This document shows, piece by piece, positions 9,309 through 16,999 of a DNA stretch of 57,249 nt (within the stretch, counting starts at the first letter, position 1; each line of letters begins with the position of its first letter). This stretch comes from Acidobacteriota bacterium (GTDB lineage: Bacteria > Acidobacteriota > Terriglobia > Bryobacterales > Bryobacteraceae). The stretch spans positions 1-57,249 of the forward strand of contig QHXW01000311.1 in NCBI GenBank assembly GCA_003223115.1, read 5' to 3'. The position numbers and the translations under genes are program-made. The notes beneath the pieces are model-generated. The model worked only from the letters and a program-made list of their open reading frames with translations, was not told the DNA's origin and ran no database searches.

Positions 9309-10267
9309 ACCAAAGCCACCTTTCGAACTACTTTTTCGAGTGCCGTGACCGCGGTGTCCAGATGGTTGTAGCGGAGAGTGCAGAAGGTGGCCGGGAGAAG
9401 GCTGCGTAACGAACGCTTCTGCTCCTCGACGACTCTCGGCGGGTACACATACATGTCTTGTTCCATTCGACAGAATGCGTCCTCGGCGGAAATCTCCGCG
9501 ATTTCGGGCTCGGTGCAATCCTGCCGGTTGAGAAAGACGACGAGGTCCACGCGACAGTTCAGAATCGTCTTGATACAGGCCGCACTGGTCTGCAGCTCAA
9601 CTGATGGCTTGCCATTCGGCATCACGAAAGGCTCAAGATCACGTAACTCAGTGAACAGTTTGGCGGCACTTGGCCGAAAGCGAGCCACGAAGGGCTTGCC
9701 GATGACGAAGCGGTCGCTCCGCTGGCGCACCAGCGAGGTGAAATCATCCGTCAGGAACGACCAGCCCCGCTTGGCGCAGCTGAATGCCAAACAGCTTTTT
9801 CCGGTTCCTGATGGACCGTATAACAGAACACCACCGCCGCCGATTGCCACGCAGGCGGCATGAATCGGCGTCAGATAACGGTATGTGAGTGCGGCGTAAG
9901 CTAGCGCTTCGAGAAAAAAGTAGCGGAAGTAGGCCGTATCCTCGATGACTTCGTCCGCGACCCAACAGAAAGCAAAGCTGCGCTCGAGATCGATCGTCGC
10001 GAAGTTTTCCCGATCGGCAACAATCGTGAACAGATGATCATTCATCTTATAGCCCGGCTCGCTTTCTCTGTGATTGGCAGTGTGACTCGCGGCCACCACC
10101 CGTACCTCCATTGCCGGTTCGTGAAACGCTCGGGGAAATTGGCCCCAGCTTTCGTTTGCGGCTCGTAGTGCGGCGGGCGAGTTGCTGGCGATGTTGAGCG
10201 TGAAGCCCAAAGGGTGTACAGTCCCTCGATGAGGCAGCGACACTCCTTGAAACATCGGATCAACCAT
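9305..10267 (-). CDS. HprK-related serine kinase-like protein
   Basis: The 320-residue protein resembles the C-terminal catalytic half of HPr kinase/phosphorylase. It has a Walker A loop GPSGTGKS at 151-158, the preceding PIHAACV strand with His136, and TDDF at 173-176 where HprK has its acidic pair. Residues 1-110 form a family-specific N-terminal region without the HprK N domain. It is therefore an HprK-related kinase of the sort found in lasso-peptide clusters and exopolysaccharide-linked HPr-rel systems, not a carbon-catabolite HprK. I chose ATG 10267 because GGAG lies five bases upstream; a GTG at 10306 is the alternative. It heads the operon with the receptor and the nucleotidyltransferase-MFS gene. 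Its phospho-acceptor is not identifiable here. Confidence 0.75.
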   Translation of the reverse strand: MVDPMFQGVSLPHRGTVHPLGFTLNIASNSPAALRAANESWGQFPRAFHEPAMEVRVVAASHTANHRESEPGYKMNDHLFTIVADRENFATIDLERSFAFCWVADEVIEDTAYFRYFFLEALAYAALTYRYLTPIHAACVAIGGGGVLLYGPSGTGKSCLAFSCAKRGWSFLTDDFTSLVRQRSDRFVIGKPFVARFRPSAAKLFTELRDLEPFVMPNGKPSVELQTSAACIKTILNCRVDLVVFLNRQDCTEPEIAEISAEDAFCRMEQDMYVYPPRVVEEQKRSLRSLLPATFCTLRYNHLDTAVTALEKVVRKVALV

Positions 10268-10356
10268 GATGGCTCCAATACCAATGATAATGCGGTAGTG
10301 GTTCACTTCCTCATGTCGATGTTAGACTCTGACGAAGATTAACAACTGTGTAACCC
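10268..10356. promoter_or_regulatory. Divergent intergenic region between the HprK-like operon and the GT4 gene
   Basis: The 89-bp gap separates divergently transcribed genes and must hold at least one promoter for each. No convincing -35/-10 pair or long inverted repeat is visible. The plus-strand gene at 10357 has no clear Shine-Dalgarno sequence. Confidence 0.4.
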
Positions 10357-11463
10357 ATGCGTACCGCCATCATTCACTACTGGCTTGTCAACATGCGCGG
10401 CGGCGAAAGGGTGCTGGAAGCGTTGTGCCACATGCTGCCTGATGCAGATGTGTTTACACTTTTTTACGACCCGGAACGGGTCAGCGAGGCTATCCGCGGG
10501 CGGCGGGTGACGGCCTCGTTTCTGAATCCTCTCCGGCGGCATTACCGGTCGTTATTGCCGCTGATGCCGCTGGCGCTCGAGCGTTTCGACCTGCGCGGCT
10601 ACGACCTGATCGTCTCGAGCGAATCCGGCCCGGCGAAGGGCGTGCTGGCGCCGGCAAGCGCTCGTCACGTGTGTTACTGCCACACCCCCATGAGGTATCT
10701 GTGGGACCTTTATCCCGCTTATGTAAACGAGTGGACCTCGAGCGGTCTGAAGCGCGCGCTTATCGCGCCTCTGGCGAATTATCTGCGGTTATGGGATTTC
10801 AGCACCGCGGCGCGCGTGGATGAATTCGTGGCCAACAGCGAAAACGTGCAACGTCGTATCTGGAAGACCTACCGGCGGGGGTCGCAGGTGGTCTACCCGC
10901 CCGTGGCTGTCGAGACTTTCTACTGGAAAGAACCGGAAGATTATTTTCTCGTTGTTTCTGAGCTGGTGCCTTATAAGCGCATCGATACCGCGGTTCGATT
11001 GTTTTCAAAAAACGGCCGGCCCTTGAAAATCGTGGGAGACGGGCCCGAGTACGGCGCTCTGCGACATATGGCACGCAAGAATGTTGAATTCTGCGGGCGT
11101 GTCTCGAACCCAGAGCTGCGCGAGCTATACGCCCGGGCGCGCGCGTTATTGATGCCGGGTGAAGAGGACTTTGGTATGACGCCGGTCGAGGCACTGGCGA
11201 GCGGCAAGCCGGTGATTGCCCTGGGCCGCGGCGGAGTGCTCGAAAGCGTCCCCCTCGGAGATCCGCTCGGAGGAGTGTTCTACGGCGCGCCAATAGAGCA
11301 GGAATTGGATGCCGCAATCCAAAAATTCGAACGCCTCGAGCCAGACATCTCTCATCGCCTGCTTCAGGACTGGGCCTCCCGCTTTTGTGAGAAAAATTTC
11401 ATCGAGCAAATGCGAAGCATTCTGTTCACTGCGGCTGGAAGCTCAGTTGCTGTATTGCAGTGA
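10357..11463 (+). CDS. GT4-family glycosyltransferase
   Basis: The 368-residue GT-B enzyme is of the GT4 type and probably adds a sugar to a lipid-linked or surface glycan in the cytoplasm. The N-terminal domain opens with RTAIIHYWLVNMRGGERVL (glycine-rich acceptor loop) and has CYCHTPMRYLWDLY near 107-119. The C-terminal donor domain has SELVPYKRID at 201-210 and the E-x7-E pair in GEEDFGMTPVEALASG (Glu270 and Glu278). The length is normal and the frame intact. It is divergent from the HprK-like operon. The downstream neighbours are small DUF1328 genes, so it appears to be a single-gene transcript within an envelope-glycan neighbourhood. Confidence 0.9.
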   Translation: MRTAIIHYWLVNMRGGERVLEALCHMLPDADVFTLFYDPERVSEAIRGRRVTASFLNPLRRHYRSLLPLMPLALERFDLRGYDLIVSSESGPAKGVLAPASARHVCYCHTPMRYLWDLYPAYVNEWTSSGLKRALIAPLANYLRLWDFSTAARVDEFVANSENVQRRIWKTYRRGSQVVYPPVAVETFYWKEPEDYFLVVSELVPYKRIDTAVRLFSKNGRPLKIVGDGPEYGALRHMARKNVEFCGRVSNPELRELYARARALLMPGEEDFGMTPVEALASGKPVIALGRGGVLESVPLGDPLGGVFYGAPIEQELDAAIQKFERLEPDISHRLLQDWASRFCEKNFIEQMRSILFTAAGSSVAVLQ

Positions 11464-11475
11464 GAGGTGAAACCC

Positions 11476-11639
11476 GTGCTGTATTACGCTCTGGTTTTTT
11501 TCGTACTCGCGATCTTGGCTGCGTTTTTGGCTTCGGATTCACGGCTATGGCTTTTGCGGCAATCGCGAAGATTCTATTTTTCCTGTTCCTGGTAGCCTTC
11601 GTCATCAGCCTTATAGCACACATGTCGCGACGCGTTTAA
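11476..11639 (+). pseudogene. Frameshifted DUF1328 small membrane protein
   Basis: From the GTG at 11476, with GAGG seven to ten bases upstream, the frame reads MLYYALVFFVLAILAAFL. It then loses one G in TTTTTGGC (near 11530). In the +1 frame the expected remainder follows: GFGFTAMAFAAIAKILF, then FLFLVAFVISLIAHMSRRV and a stop at 11639. Restoring one G gives a normal 54-residue, two-helix DUF1328 protein. An intact paralogue lies 180 bases downstream. The family is a tiny inner-membrane protein of unknown function, often stress-linked. Confidence 0.8.
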
Positions 11640-11647
11640 CACGTCTT

Positions 11648-11667
11648 GATCGCGCGGGATCGCGCGG
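11648..11667 (+). repeat. 10-bp tandem repeat (GATCGCGCGG twice)
   Basis: Two perfect copies lie between the broken and intact DUF1328 genes in a very GC-rich stretch that also contains GCGCGC runs. It may be a slippage product, and no function is evident. Confidence 0.6.
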
Positions 11668-11819
11668 CCGCGGGTGAGCAGCGCGCGTAAGGCAGGCCCG
11701 CGACGTACGATTACGCGCAATTCACCCCAAAACCCTGCCGCATCCAGGGCAGTTTAGAGCCATGCTCTTTTGATCGCGGCGGTCACTTACGTGCTCGGAT
11801 GATCCGAGGAGGTGTAAGC

Positions 11820-11984
11820 ATGCTTTATTGGGCGTTGGTGTTCCTGGTGATTGCGGTCATTCTGGCGATCCTGGGCTTCGGTGTGGCGGCGGCATTCGCC
11901 GGCGTCGCGAAGATGCTCTTCTATATTTTCCTCATCGCCTTTGTGATCAGCCTGATCATGCATATGGGCCGCCGGAGCATCTAG
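11820..11984 (+). CDS. DUF1328 small membrane protein
   Basis: This 54-residue protein has two hydrophobic helices (ALVFLVIAVILAILGFG and MLFYIFLIAFVISLIMHM) separated by a short AAAFAGVAK turn, ending in GRRSI. It is the normal size and pattern for DUF1328 (YtjA type) inner-membrane proteins, whose function is unknown. A strong GAGGAGG lies seven bases before the ATG at 11820 and rules out the longer upstream reading. It is the working copy of a tandem pair. Confidence 0.9.
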   Translation: MLYWALVFLVIAVILAILGFGVAAAFAGVAKMLFYIFLIAFVISLIMHMGRRSI

Positions 11985-11996
11985 TGGCACTAGGCA

Positions 11997-12791
11997 TTAC
12001 TTCACCACGAGTGCCAGCGGTCGAATCGGTGAGCCGGTTCCACCGCGGATTTTGAGCGGCGCGGCCGCGAAGATAAAGTTCCACACGCGGTCCGCCGCCA
12101 ATTCCTCCAGATTCAAACATTCAATGATGTGAATTCCTTTTTCCACCAGCAAGTGCACATGCCCAGGCATGGTAGGCGAGGGAACTTTCTCGAAGGCAAC
12201 CGTGTCGGAGCCCGCTGCGAATGCGCCTCTTGAGCTGATCCAGCGCGATCCGGCTTCATCCGGTCCCGGGCCATGCACCTGTGAAATGAACAGCCCCGCG
12301 TCCGCCCAGTAGCGCGCCCATCCGGTGCGCAGCAAAATCACATCACCGGAACGCAGTTGGACGCCCTGGCTCTGAACTGAGCGTTCCAAATGCTCGGGCG
12401 TGACGGTGAAATCGGCAGGCAGCACGTCCACACGCTCGAGCCCCGCAATATCCAACAGCACGCCATGTCGAAAAATCGGCTGGATGGTGTCCACTGATAG
12501 ACGCGACAGGCCGAAGGCATTCGATTGTGCGTGGGCCACCTCGGCTCCATCGTGTAGCCGGCCATCTCGCGAAAAATGGCAGAGAGCGTCGATGTGGGTT
12601 CCGACGTGCGCTCCCAAGGCGAGTGCCTCAGACGCCGAGCTACCGCCGGGCGCGACATACTCGCCATGTTTCTTCACCAGTCCGTAGAGGAAGGGCGGGT
12701 GGACCGGGTGGTGCGGCATGCCAAGAAAATACGGTTGGGCCAGGTCGTAGATGGTCGCCTTTTGAAGCAGCTCGAGCAGTTGGTCGGTCAT
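11997..12791 (-). CDS. Cyclase family protein (kynurenine formamidase-like metal hydrolase)
   Basis: The 264-residue protein belongs to the Cyclase/KynB superfamily of metal-dependent hydrolases acting on N-formyl or cyclic amide-type substrates. The diagnostic HVGTHID lies at 62-68, followed by His72. Further family segments are YDLAQPYFLGMPHHP near the N-terminus, SGDVILLRTGW, and CLNLEELAADRVWNFIFAAAPLKIRGGTG near the C-terminus, where the catalytic Glu is expected. The ATG at 12791 matches the domain start, and upstream codons in the longer frame are unrelated. The start faces that of the DtxR-type gene about 100 bases away. No kynurenine-pathway genes are nearby, so the substrate is open. 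Confidence 0.85.
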   Translation of the reverse strand: MTDQLLELLQKATIYDLAQPYFLGMPHHPVHPPFLYGLVKKHGEYVAPGGSSASEALALGAHVGTHIDALCHFSRDGRLHDGAEVAHAQSNAFGLSRLSVDTIQPIFRHGVLLDIAGLERVDVLPADFTVTPEHLERSVQSQGVQLRSGDVILLRTGWARYWADAGLFISQVHGPGPDEAGSRWISSRGAFAAGSDTVAFEKVPSPTMPGHVHLLVEKGIHIIECLNLEELAADRVWNFIFAAAPLKIRGGTGSPIRPLALVVK

Positions 12792-12890
12792 GATGTTAGA
12801 GAATACCTCACAGTCGGCGCTCCGCAACGCGACCGGTCGGAGCACCGAACACCTGGAACCTGGCGCCCGCACGCTACAATCGGAAGTGAA

Positions 12891-13562
12891 TTGAAGATCA
12901 CGATCTCGAAAGAAAATTACCTCAAGACCATCGCGGAAGCTGAGTCAGAAGGCGAGACCGTTATCGCGGCGACGCTGGCGCGCTGGCTGAAGGTTTCAGC
13001 GCCGGCGGTCACTATGGCCATCCGGCGCTTGAAGCGTGACGCCTTGATTCGAGTGGACCCGGAGGGCCACGTTACGCTGACGCGATCGGGACGCGCGATT
13101 GCCAATCGTTTGCTCAACCGGCACCACTTGATCGAGCGTATGCTCTCCGAGATTTTCGATATGGAATGGTATAAGGTTCATGACGAGGCCGAGCAACTGG
13201 AGCACGCGGTCTCTGGGGATTTTGAAACCAAGCTTCGCGAACGGCTGGGAAATGACGATGCTTGCCCGCACGGCAATCGCGTGGGCATGGATACGCCTGA
13301 GGATCGCCGCCGCCGCGGATTGAAGCCACTCGACGAGGGCCAGGTCTCGGAGGCGCTCTCGGTGGAGAGTGTTTTCGAGCGCGACCGGGCTTTGCTGGAG
13401 CGTCTCGACAGGCTGAGTGTGCGTCCCGGCGCCGCTGTGAGCATAACCGCCGCGAGTGCGAAACATTTGACAGTTCAGGTGGACGGCAAACGTTTCCGGA
13501 TTGATCGCCCCGTCGCCAGCCGAGTTTGGGTGAGGCCAACCACTTCCAATACCTCGCGCTGA
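12891..13562 (+). CDS. DtxR/MntR-family metal-dependent transcriptional regulator
   Basis: The 223-residue regulator has three parts. A winged helix at about 1-60 reads KENYLKTIAEAESEGETVIAATLA, then LKVSAPAVTMAIRRLKRD. The dimerisation and metal-binding region at about 65-145 contains HHLIERMLSEIF, WYKVHDEAEQLEHAVS and DDACPHGN, as in DtxR. A FeoA/SH3-like domain follows at about 150-215. It should repress iron or manganese uptake genes when metal is bound. The start is a TTG at 12891 with GGAAG about five bases upstream; longer readings merely run through the antisense of the neighbour. The 3' end overlaps the convergent glycosyltransferase gene by 88 bases. No metal transporter is adjacent. 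Confidence 0.85.
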   Translation: MKITISKENYLKTIAEAESEGETVIAATLARWLKVSAPAVTMAIRRLKRDALIRVDPEGHVTLTRSGRAIANRLLNRHHLIERMLSEIFDMEWYKVHDEAEQLEHAVSGDFETKLRERLGNDDACPHGNRVGMDTPEDRRRRGLKPLDEGQVSEALSVESVFERDRALLERLDRLSVRPGAAVSITAASAKHLTVQVDGKRFRIDRPVASRVWVRPTTSNTSR

Positions 13563-14641
13563 TAGCGCTCCAGGGTGAAGTTTTCCCGCCAGCATTGATG
13601 CGCCTCGAATGCCGCGGCCTGCGACTGGTCTGGTGTTTTCAATAACTCTTCGATCCGGCCGGCGAGAGCTTCGGGCGTAAGGGGCTCGACAAGAAAACCG
13701 GTTTTGCGATCCGTGATCAGTTCGGGAATCCCGCCGGTTGGAAAAGCCACAACGGGCACCCTCGCTGCGAAAGCTTCCAGAATGATGCGCGGCGCTCCCG
13801 GTTCGCGAATCGACGGGACGACGAGCAGATCGAGCCCGGCCAGGACAGCGTAAATATCCTGCTGCCAGCCAAGAAATTCGACCGGAAGTCCTGCTGCCAG
13901 AGCGCCCGTGCGTGCCAGATAATCCTGTGCCTGCCGGTCCTCAAAAAGCGGCGAGCCGCAGACCACGAATTCACAACCGGCCACGCGGCCATGCAGGATT
14001 TTCACGGCGTGAAGAAATTCCACTTGCCCCTTTTCTAGCGAGATGCGCCCAACCACCCCGATGCGGCATTTCTCATGTCTCGCTGGCGGCATGGCGATTG
14101 CGTTCGACGGCCCGCGCACCCCGTTATAAATCAGATGCAAATGGCCGGGAAATATGTAACGCTCGAGTGGCTTCATAACCGACCGGCAGCATGCAATCAC
14201 GGCAGCATTCGCGAACCGGATGGAGCGCCCCGCAACGTGTGCTGCCGCGGGCTGCGCCAGCTCGTTGTGGCAGTGGAAAACTATGGGTACCCCTGTGCGC
14301 CGTGCTGTCCAGGCGGCTGCGCTAAGAACACGTGGGCCGTTGACGTAAAGCAGATCGATCTGATGTGAGCGCGCCAGCCGCAGAAGCGTGCGAGCCGTGC
14401 GCGGCAGACTTCGCGCGAAGCTGAGCACGTTCCCAGTGCTTTTCCGGCCTGACCCCAGGCGCGGCAACTCGAGTTCGAGCACTGGGACGTTGAGACTTCG
14501 AAGCCTCTCGATCAGCGGTCCATTACCGGGTACCGCGCAGAACGCACGCCAGCCTCGTGTCTCGACGGCAGGCAAAAGATCCAGCAAGCACTGCTGCGCG
14601 CCACCTAGATCGCTGAACTGATCGAGAAACAGAATGTTCAC
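13475..14641 (-). CDS. GT4-family glycosyltransferase, last gene of a glycan operon
   Basis: This 388-residue GT-B enzyme starts NILFLDQFSDLGGAQQCLLDLLP with the family's glycine-rich acceptor loop. The donor domain has IGVVGRISLEKGQ, FLGWQQDIYAVLAGLDLLVVPS and the acidic pair in REPGAPRIILEAF, followed by VPVVAFPTGGIPELI. The GTG start at 14641 overlaps the stop of the polymerase/ligase gene as GTGA, so the two are translationally coupled; upstream codons in the longer frame are antisense of that gene. It probably adds a sugar to the glycan that the neighbouring ligase and Wzz-like proteins handle. Its last 88 bases overlap the convergent DtxR-type gene. Confidence 0.88.
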   Translation of the reverse strand: MNILFLDQFSDLGGAQQCLLDLLPAVETRGWRAFCAVPGNGPLIERLRSLNVPVLELELPRLGSGRKSTGNVLSFARSLPRTARTLLRLARSHQIDLLYVNGPRVLSAAAWTARRTGVPIVFHCHNELAQPAAAHVAGRSIRFANAAVIACCRSVMKPLERYIFPGHLHLIYNGVRGPSNAIAMPPARHEKCRIGVVGRISLEKGQVEFLHAVKILHGRVAGCEFVVCGSPLFEDRQAQDYLARTGALAAGLPVEFLGWQQDIYAVLAGLDLLVVPSIREPGAPRIILEAFAARVPVVAFPTGGIPELITDRKTGFLVEPLTPEALAGRIEELLKTPDQSQAAAFEAHQCWRENFTLERYQREVLEVVGLTQTRLATGRSIRKRLPST

Positions 14642-16083
14642 AAGGAGCGCGCCCGGGACGACTCCCGCACGGTCCGAGACGACTCGCGCACCGCCCAGGC
14701 CAAGACCAAAAAGTAGACCGGCAGTACGCGCCAGAAAGTCAGCAGGTCCGCCGACAGCATTTGGAAGCACTCACCAACCCAGAAGCAGAAGATCCAGGCG
14801 CCGAGGAACGACGCCAGCGGCTCGGGATGGCGCGCAGCACGATAGGCGGCGATCAGCACGGCAAAATTGAAAGCCACCAGCACCGCAAGCCCAATAACCC
14901 CGGTCTCAGCGAGCATGCTGAGGTACATATTGTCCGTGATTACCGTCTGGCCGATGTAATCCGAATAAGGCAAGGTTTTATAGCCCACGCCGAACACTGC
15001 GTGCCAGGGGTGTTCCAGAAGAAATCTCCCCACCACGCGCCAGCTCTCGAAACGGCCGGAGAAAATGCTCTCGCCGTATTCGAAGAGACGCGCCGAGCCT
15101 GAAAGGCGGCCCCAAAAGGCGCTGACGAGATCGGGAAGGAAGGCATAAGCTGCCACTGCGGCTCCCGCTACGGAGGCTCCGAACATGACTATCGCGCCGC
15201 CCCAGCGAATCCGTGCGCGATCAATCCACGCCAGAGCACAGAGCGCTGCTGCCAGGCAAACAATGGACGCACGTGAGTAGGAAAAAATCAGCGCCGCTGA
15301 AAACCACACGCCGCCCACAATCAGAGTGGAGCGGGGAAGCGGCGTCTCGGCCCGTCGTCGGGTGAGGGCCACGGCGATCATCACCAGGAAAAAAGCGCAG
15401 AAGTTGCCGAGCGTACTGGCTTCGTAAAAAATTCCTTGCGCACGGCGGTAGACGCCGGTGGCCAGCCACACGAACTGCGGACCGAATCCCGCAGGGGCAG
15501 GAAGCTGGTAGTAGAAGTCGACGCAGGCCATGGCCGCCGAAACCACTGCTGCCCAGAATAGAGATCGCAGCGGTGGATGGCCCGCGCGGGTAACGTATGC
15601 CGCGTAAAAAAATACATACAAGCCGATGCCGAACAATAGTACGCGCGCGAAACTCTGTGCCGCGATTAGCGGGCCGGAATAGAGCGCGGCCCAAGCCAGG
15701 CTGACTAGAAGAACCGTAAGCAGGAGCACAAACCCCGCGGTCAGGCTATTGGCGCTAATCCGCCACTCACGCAGATACAGCAGCCCGGCGATTGCGCCCA
15801 GCGCGGCAAAAAACAGCGCTGGATGAGGTCCGGAATTACCCAAAGCAACGGGCAGTGGGGGCAGCAGAATGGCTGACGCAATAAATGCGCCTGTCCACCG
15901 GCTTGGTTCGGAAAGCGTCCACCAGGCAGCCAGAAGCAACACCAACGGTGCTGCTAGAACGGCTGTCGCGGAGAGAGAGTGCGCGGTCGCGACCAGCGCT
16001 GCGTAAATCCCGATTCCTGCCGAAACAGCAATCCAATGCCAGGGGGCGTGCTCGAGCGCAGCCGCATCGGCGCCGTCAGTCAT
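14638..16083 (-). CDS. O-antigen ligase/polymerase family membrane protein
   Basis: The 481-residue inner-membrane protein has about 12 hydrophobic segments and the Wzy_C/O-antigen ligase signature. There is a large periplasmic loop before the last helices with FLLEHPWHAVFGVGYKTLP and DNMYLSMLAETGVIGLAVLVAFN. Such proteins polymerise or ligate lipid-linked glycans at the periplasmic face. It overlaps the Wzz-like gene upstream by 8 bases and the GT4 gene downstream by 4, so all three form one transcript. A Wzz-type partner in the same operon favours a polymerase role, but sequence alone cannot separate polymerase from ligase. Confidence 0.8.
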   Translation of the reverse strand: MTDGADAAALEHAPWHWIAVSAGIGIYAALVATAHSLSATAVLAAPLVLLLAAWWTLSEPSRWTGAFIASAILLPPLPVALGNSGPHPALFFAALGAIAGLLYLREWRISANSLTAGFVLLLTVLLVSLAWAALYSGPLIAAQSFARVLLFGIGLYVFFYAAYVTRAGHPPLRSLFWAAVVSAAMACVDFYYQLPAPAGFGPQFVWLATGVYRRAQGIFYEASTLGNFCAFFLVMIAVALTRRRAETPLPRSTLIVGGVWFSAALIFSYSRASIVCLAAALCALAWIDRARIRWGGAIVMFGASVAGAAVAAYAFLPDLVSAFWGRLSGSARLFEYGESIFSGRFESWRVVGRFLLEHPWHAVFGVGYKTLPYSDYIGQTVITDNMYLSMLAETGVIGLAVLVAFNFAVLIAAYRAARHPEPLASFLGAWIFCFWVGECFQMLSADLLTFWRVLPVYFLVLAWAVRESSRTVRESSRARSL

Positions 16084-16969
16084 GGCCGCTCTTCACGCGC
16101 GCCACTGGCGACAATGCGCGGGGAGCGGCTGACCGCGCAAGCCGGTAATTGAATTCGAAAGCGAGGTAAGCGAGCGAGGCGGCCAGGGCCACGAAGACCG
16201 CGATGAGCAGATTGAGTGGAACGTTAGGCCACGAGGGGCGTTCCGGAATCACACCAGGATCGATAATCCGCAGCCGTTCGCCGCGAAATCCGGCCGTGGA
16301 GCGGACCTCGGCAAGGTGCTCATCCGCGGTTTGGAAAGCCGCACGCGCCGTCTGGCTCTGTATCAGCGCGGCAGTCAATTGCGCGGCGTGATCGGCGCTC
16401 GCATCCGCGGAGTGGCGGGAAAGCGCGACAAACGACGCCTCGGTCTTGTCCATGCGTGTGCGTGCGTCTTCCCATAGCTTTTGTGCGTCGCGGATCAAAT
16501 CCTGCTCGGTTTCGGTGGCTGTTTCGCGTGTGAGCCGGACGGTCTGCTCGGCAATGTAAAGCGCCAGCGCCTGCGCCGGTTTCGGGTCGCGCAGCGTCAC
16601 GGAAATCTCGAGAATTTTCGTGTTGCGGGGGATGCTCACTTTGAGAACGGAGCGCTTCAGACGATCGATCGCCATCCGATGAGGCAATTTGAAGTGCTCG
16701 ATAGAGTCCAGAAAGAGGCGATCACCAGAAGCTACAAGTTCGTAGGTCTTCAGTGACTCGAAATAAATGGGGCTGACTGCCATGGCCGCCCGAAGATCGG
16801 TCCCGGCCGGCGGCTCAATCACGATCCGAGTGGTCGCGGTGTATTCGTGGGGGAAGATGAGACCCGCCAGCAGGGCGAGCGTCACAGCCACACCGCAGGC
16901 AAGCGCGATGACGTGCCAGCGCCGGCGGAGATGGTCGATGAGGCGAACGAGCTCGAATGTTTTCGGCAT
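16076..16969 (-). CDS. Wzz-like chain-length determinant
   Basis: The 297-residue protein has a membrane helix at about 19-40 (VIALACGVAVTLALLAGLIF) and the Wzz motif HEYTATTRIVIEPP. A periplasmic coiled-coil region spans about 120-230, and a second helix (LLIAVFVALAASLAYLAFEF) is preceded by a proline-rich RPSWPNVPLN segment, as in polysaccharide co-polymerases. It lacks the fused kinase domain. It is the intact counterpart of the wrecked Wzz-like gene at 1516-3098. It is first in an operon with the ligase/polymerase and GT4 genes and is divergent, 30 bases apart, from a second ligase-type gene. Confidence 0.8.
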   Translation of the reverse strand: MPKTFELVRLIDHLRRRWHVIALACGVAVTLALLAGLIFPHEYTATTRIVIEPPAGTDLRAAMAVSPIYFESLKTYELVASGDRLFLDSIEHFKLPHRMAIDRLKRSVLKVSIPRNTKILEISVTLRDPKPAQALALYIAEQTVRLTRETATETEQDLIRDAQKLWEDARTRMDKTEASFVALSRHSADASADHAAQLTAALIQSQTARAAFQTADEHLAEVRSTAGFRGERLRIIDPGVIPERPSWPNVPLNLLIAVFVALAASLAYLAFEFNYRLARSAAPRALSPVARVKSGHD

Positions 16970-16999
16970 CGAACCTGCTTGTGGGATAGTGTAGCCGAT

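Noticed and set aside
3619-10267. Calling the HprK/nucleotidyltransferase operon a lasso-peptide cluster
   Set aside because: No cyclase (Asn-synthase-like), leader peptidase, PqqD-like protein or candidate precursor peptide was seen within or next to it.
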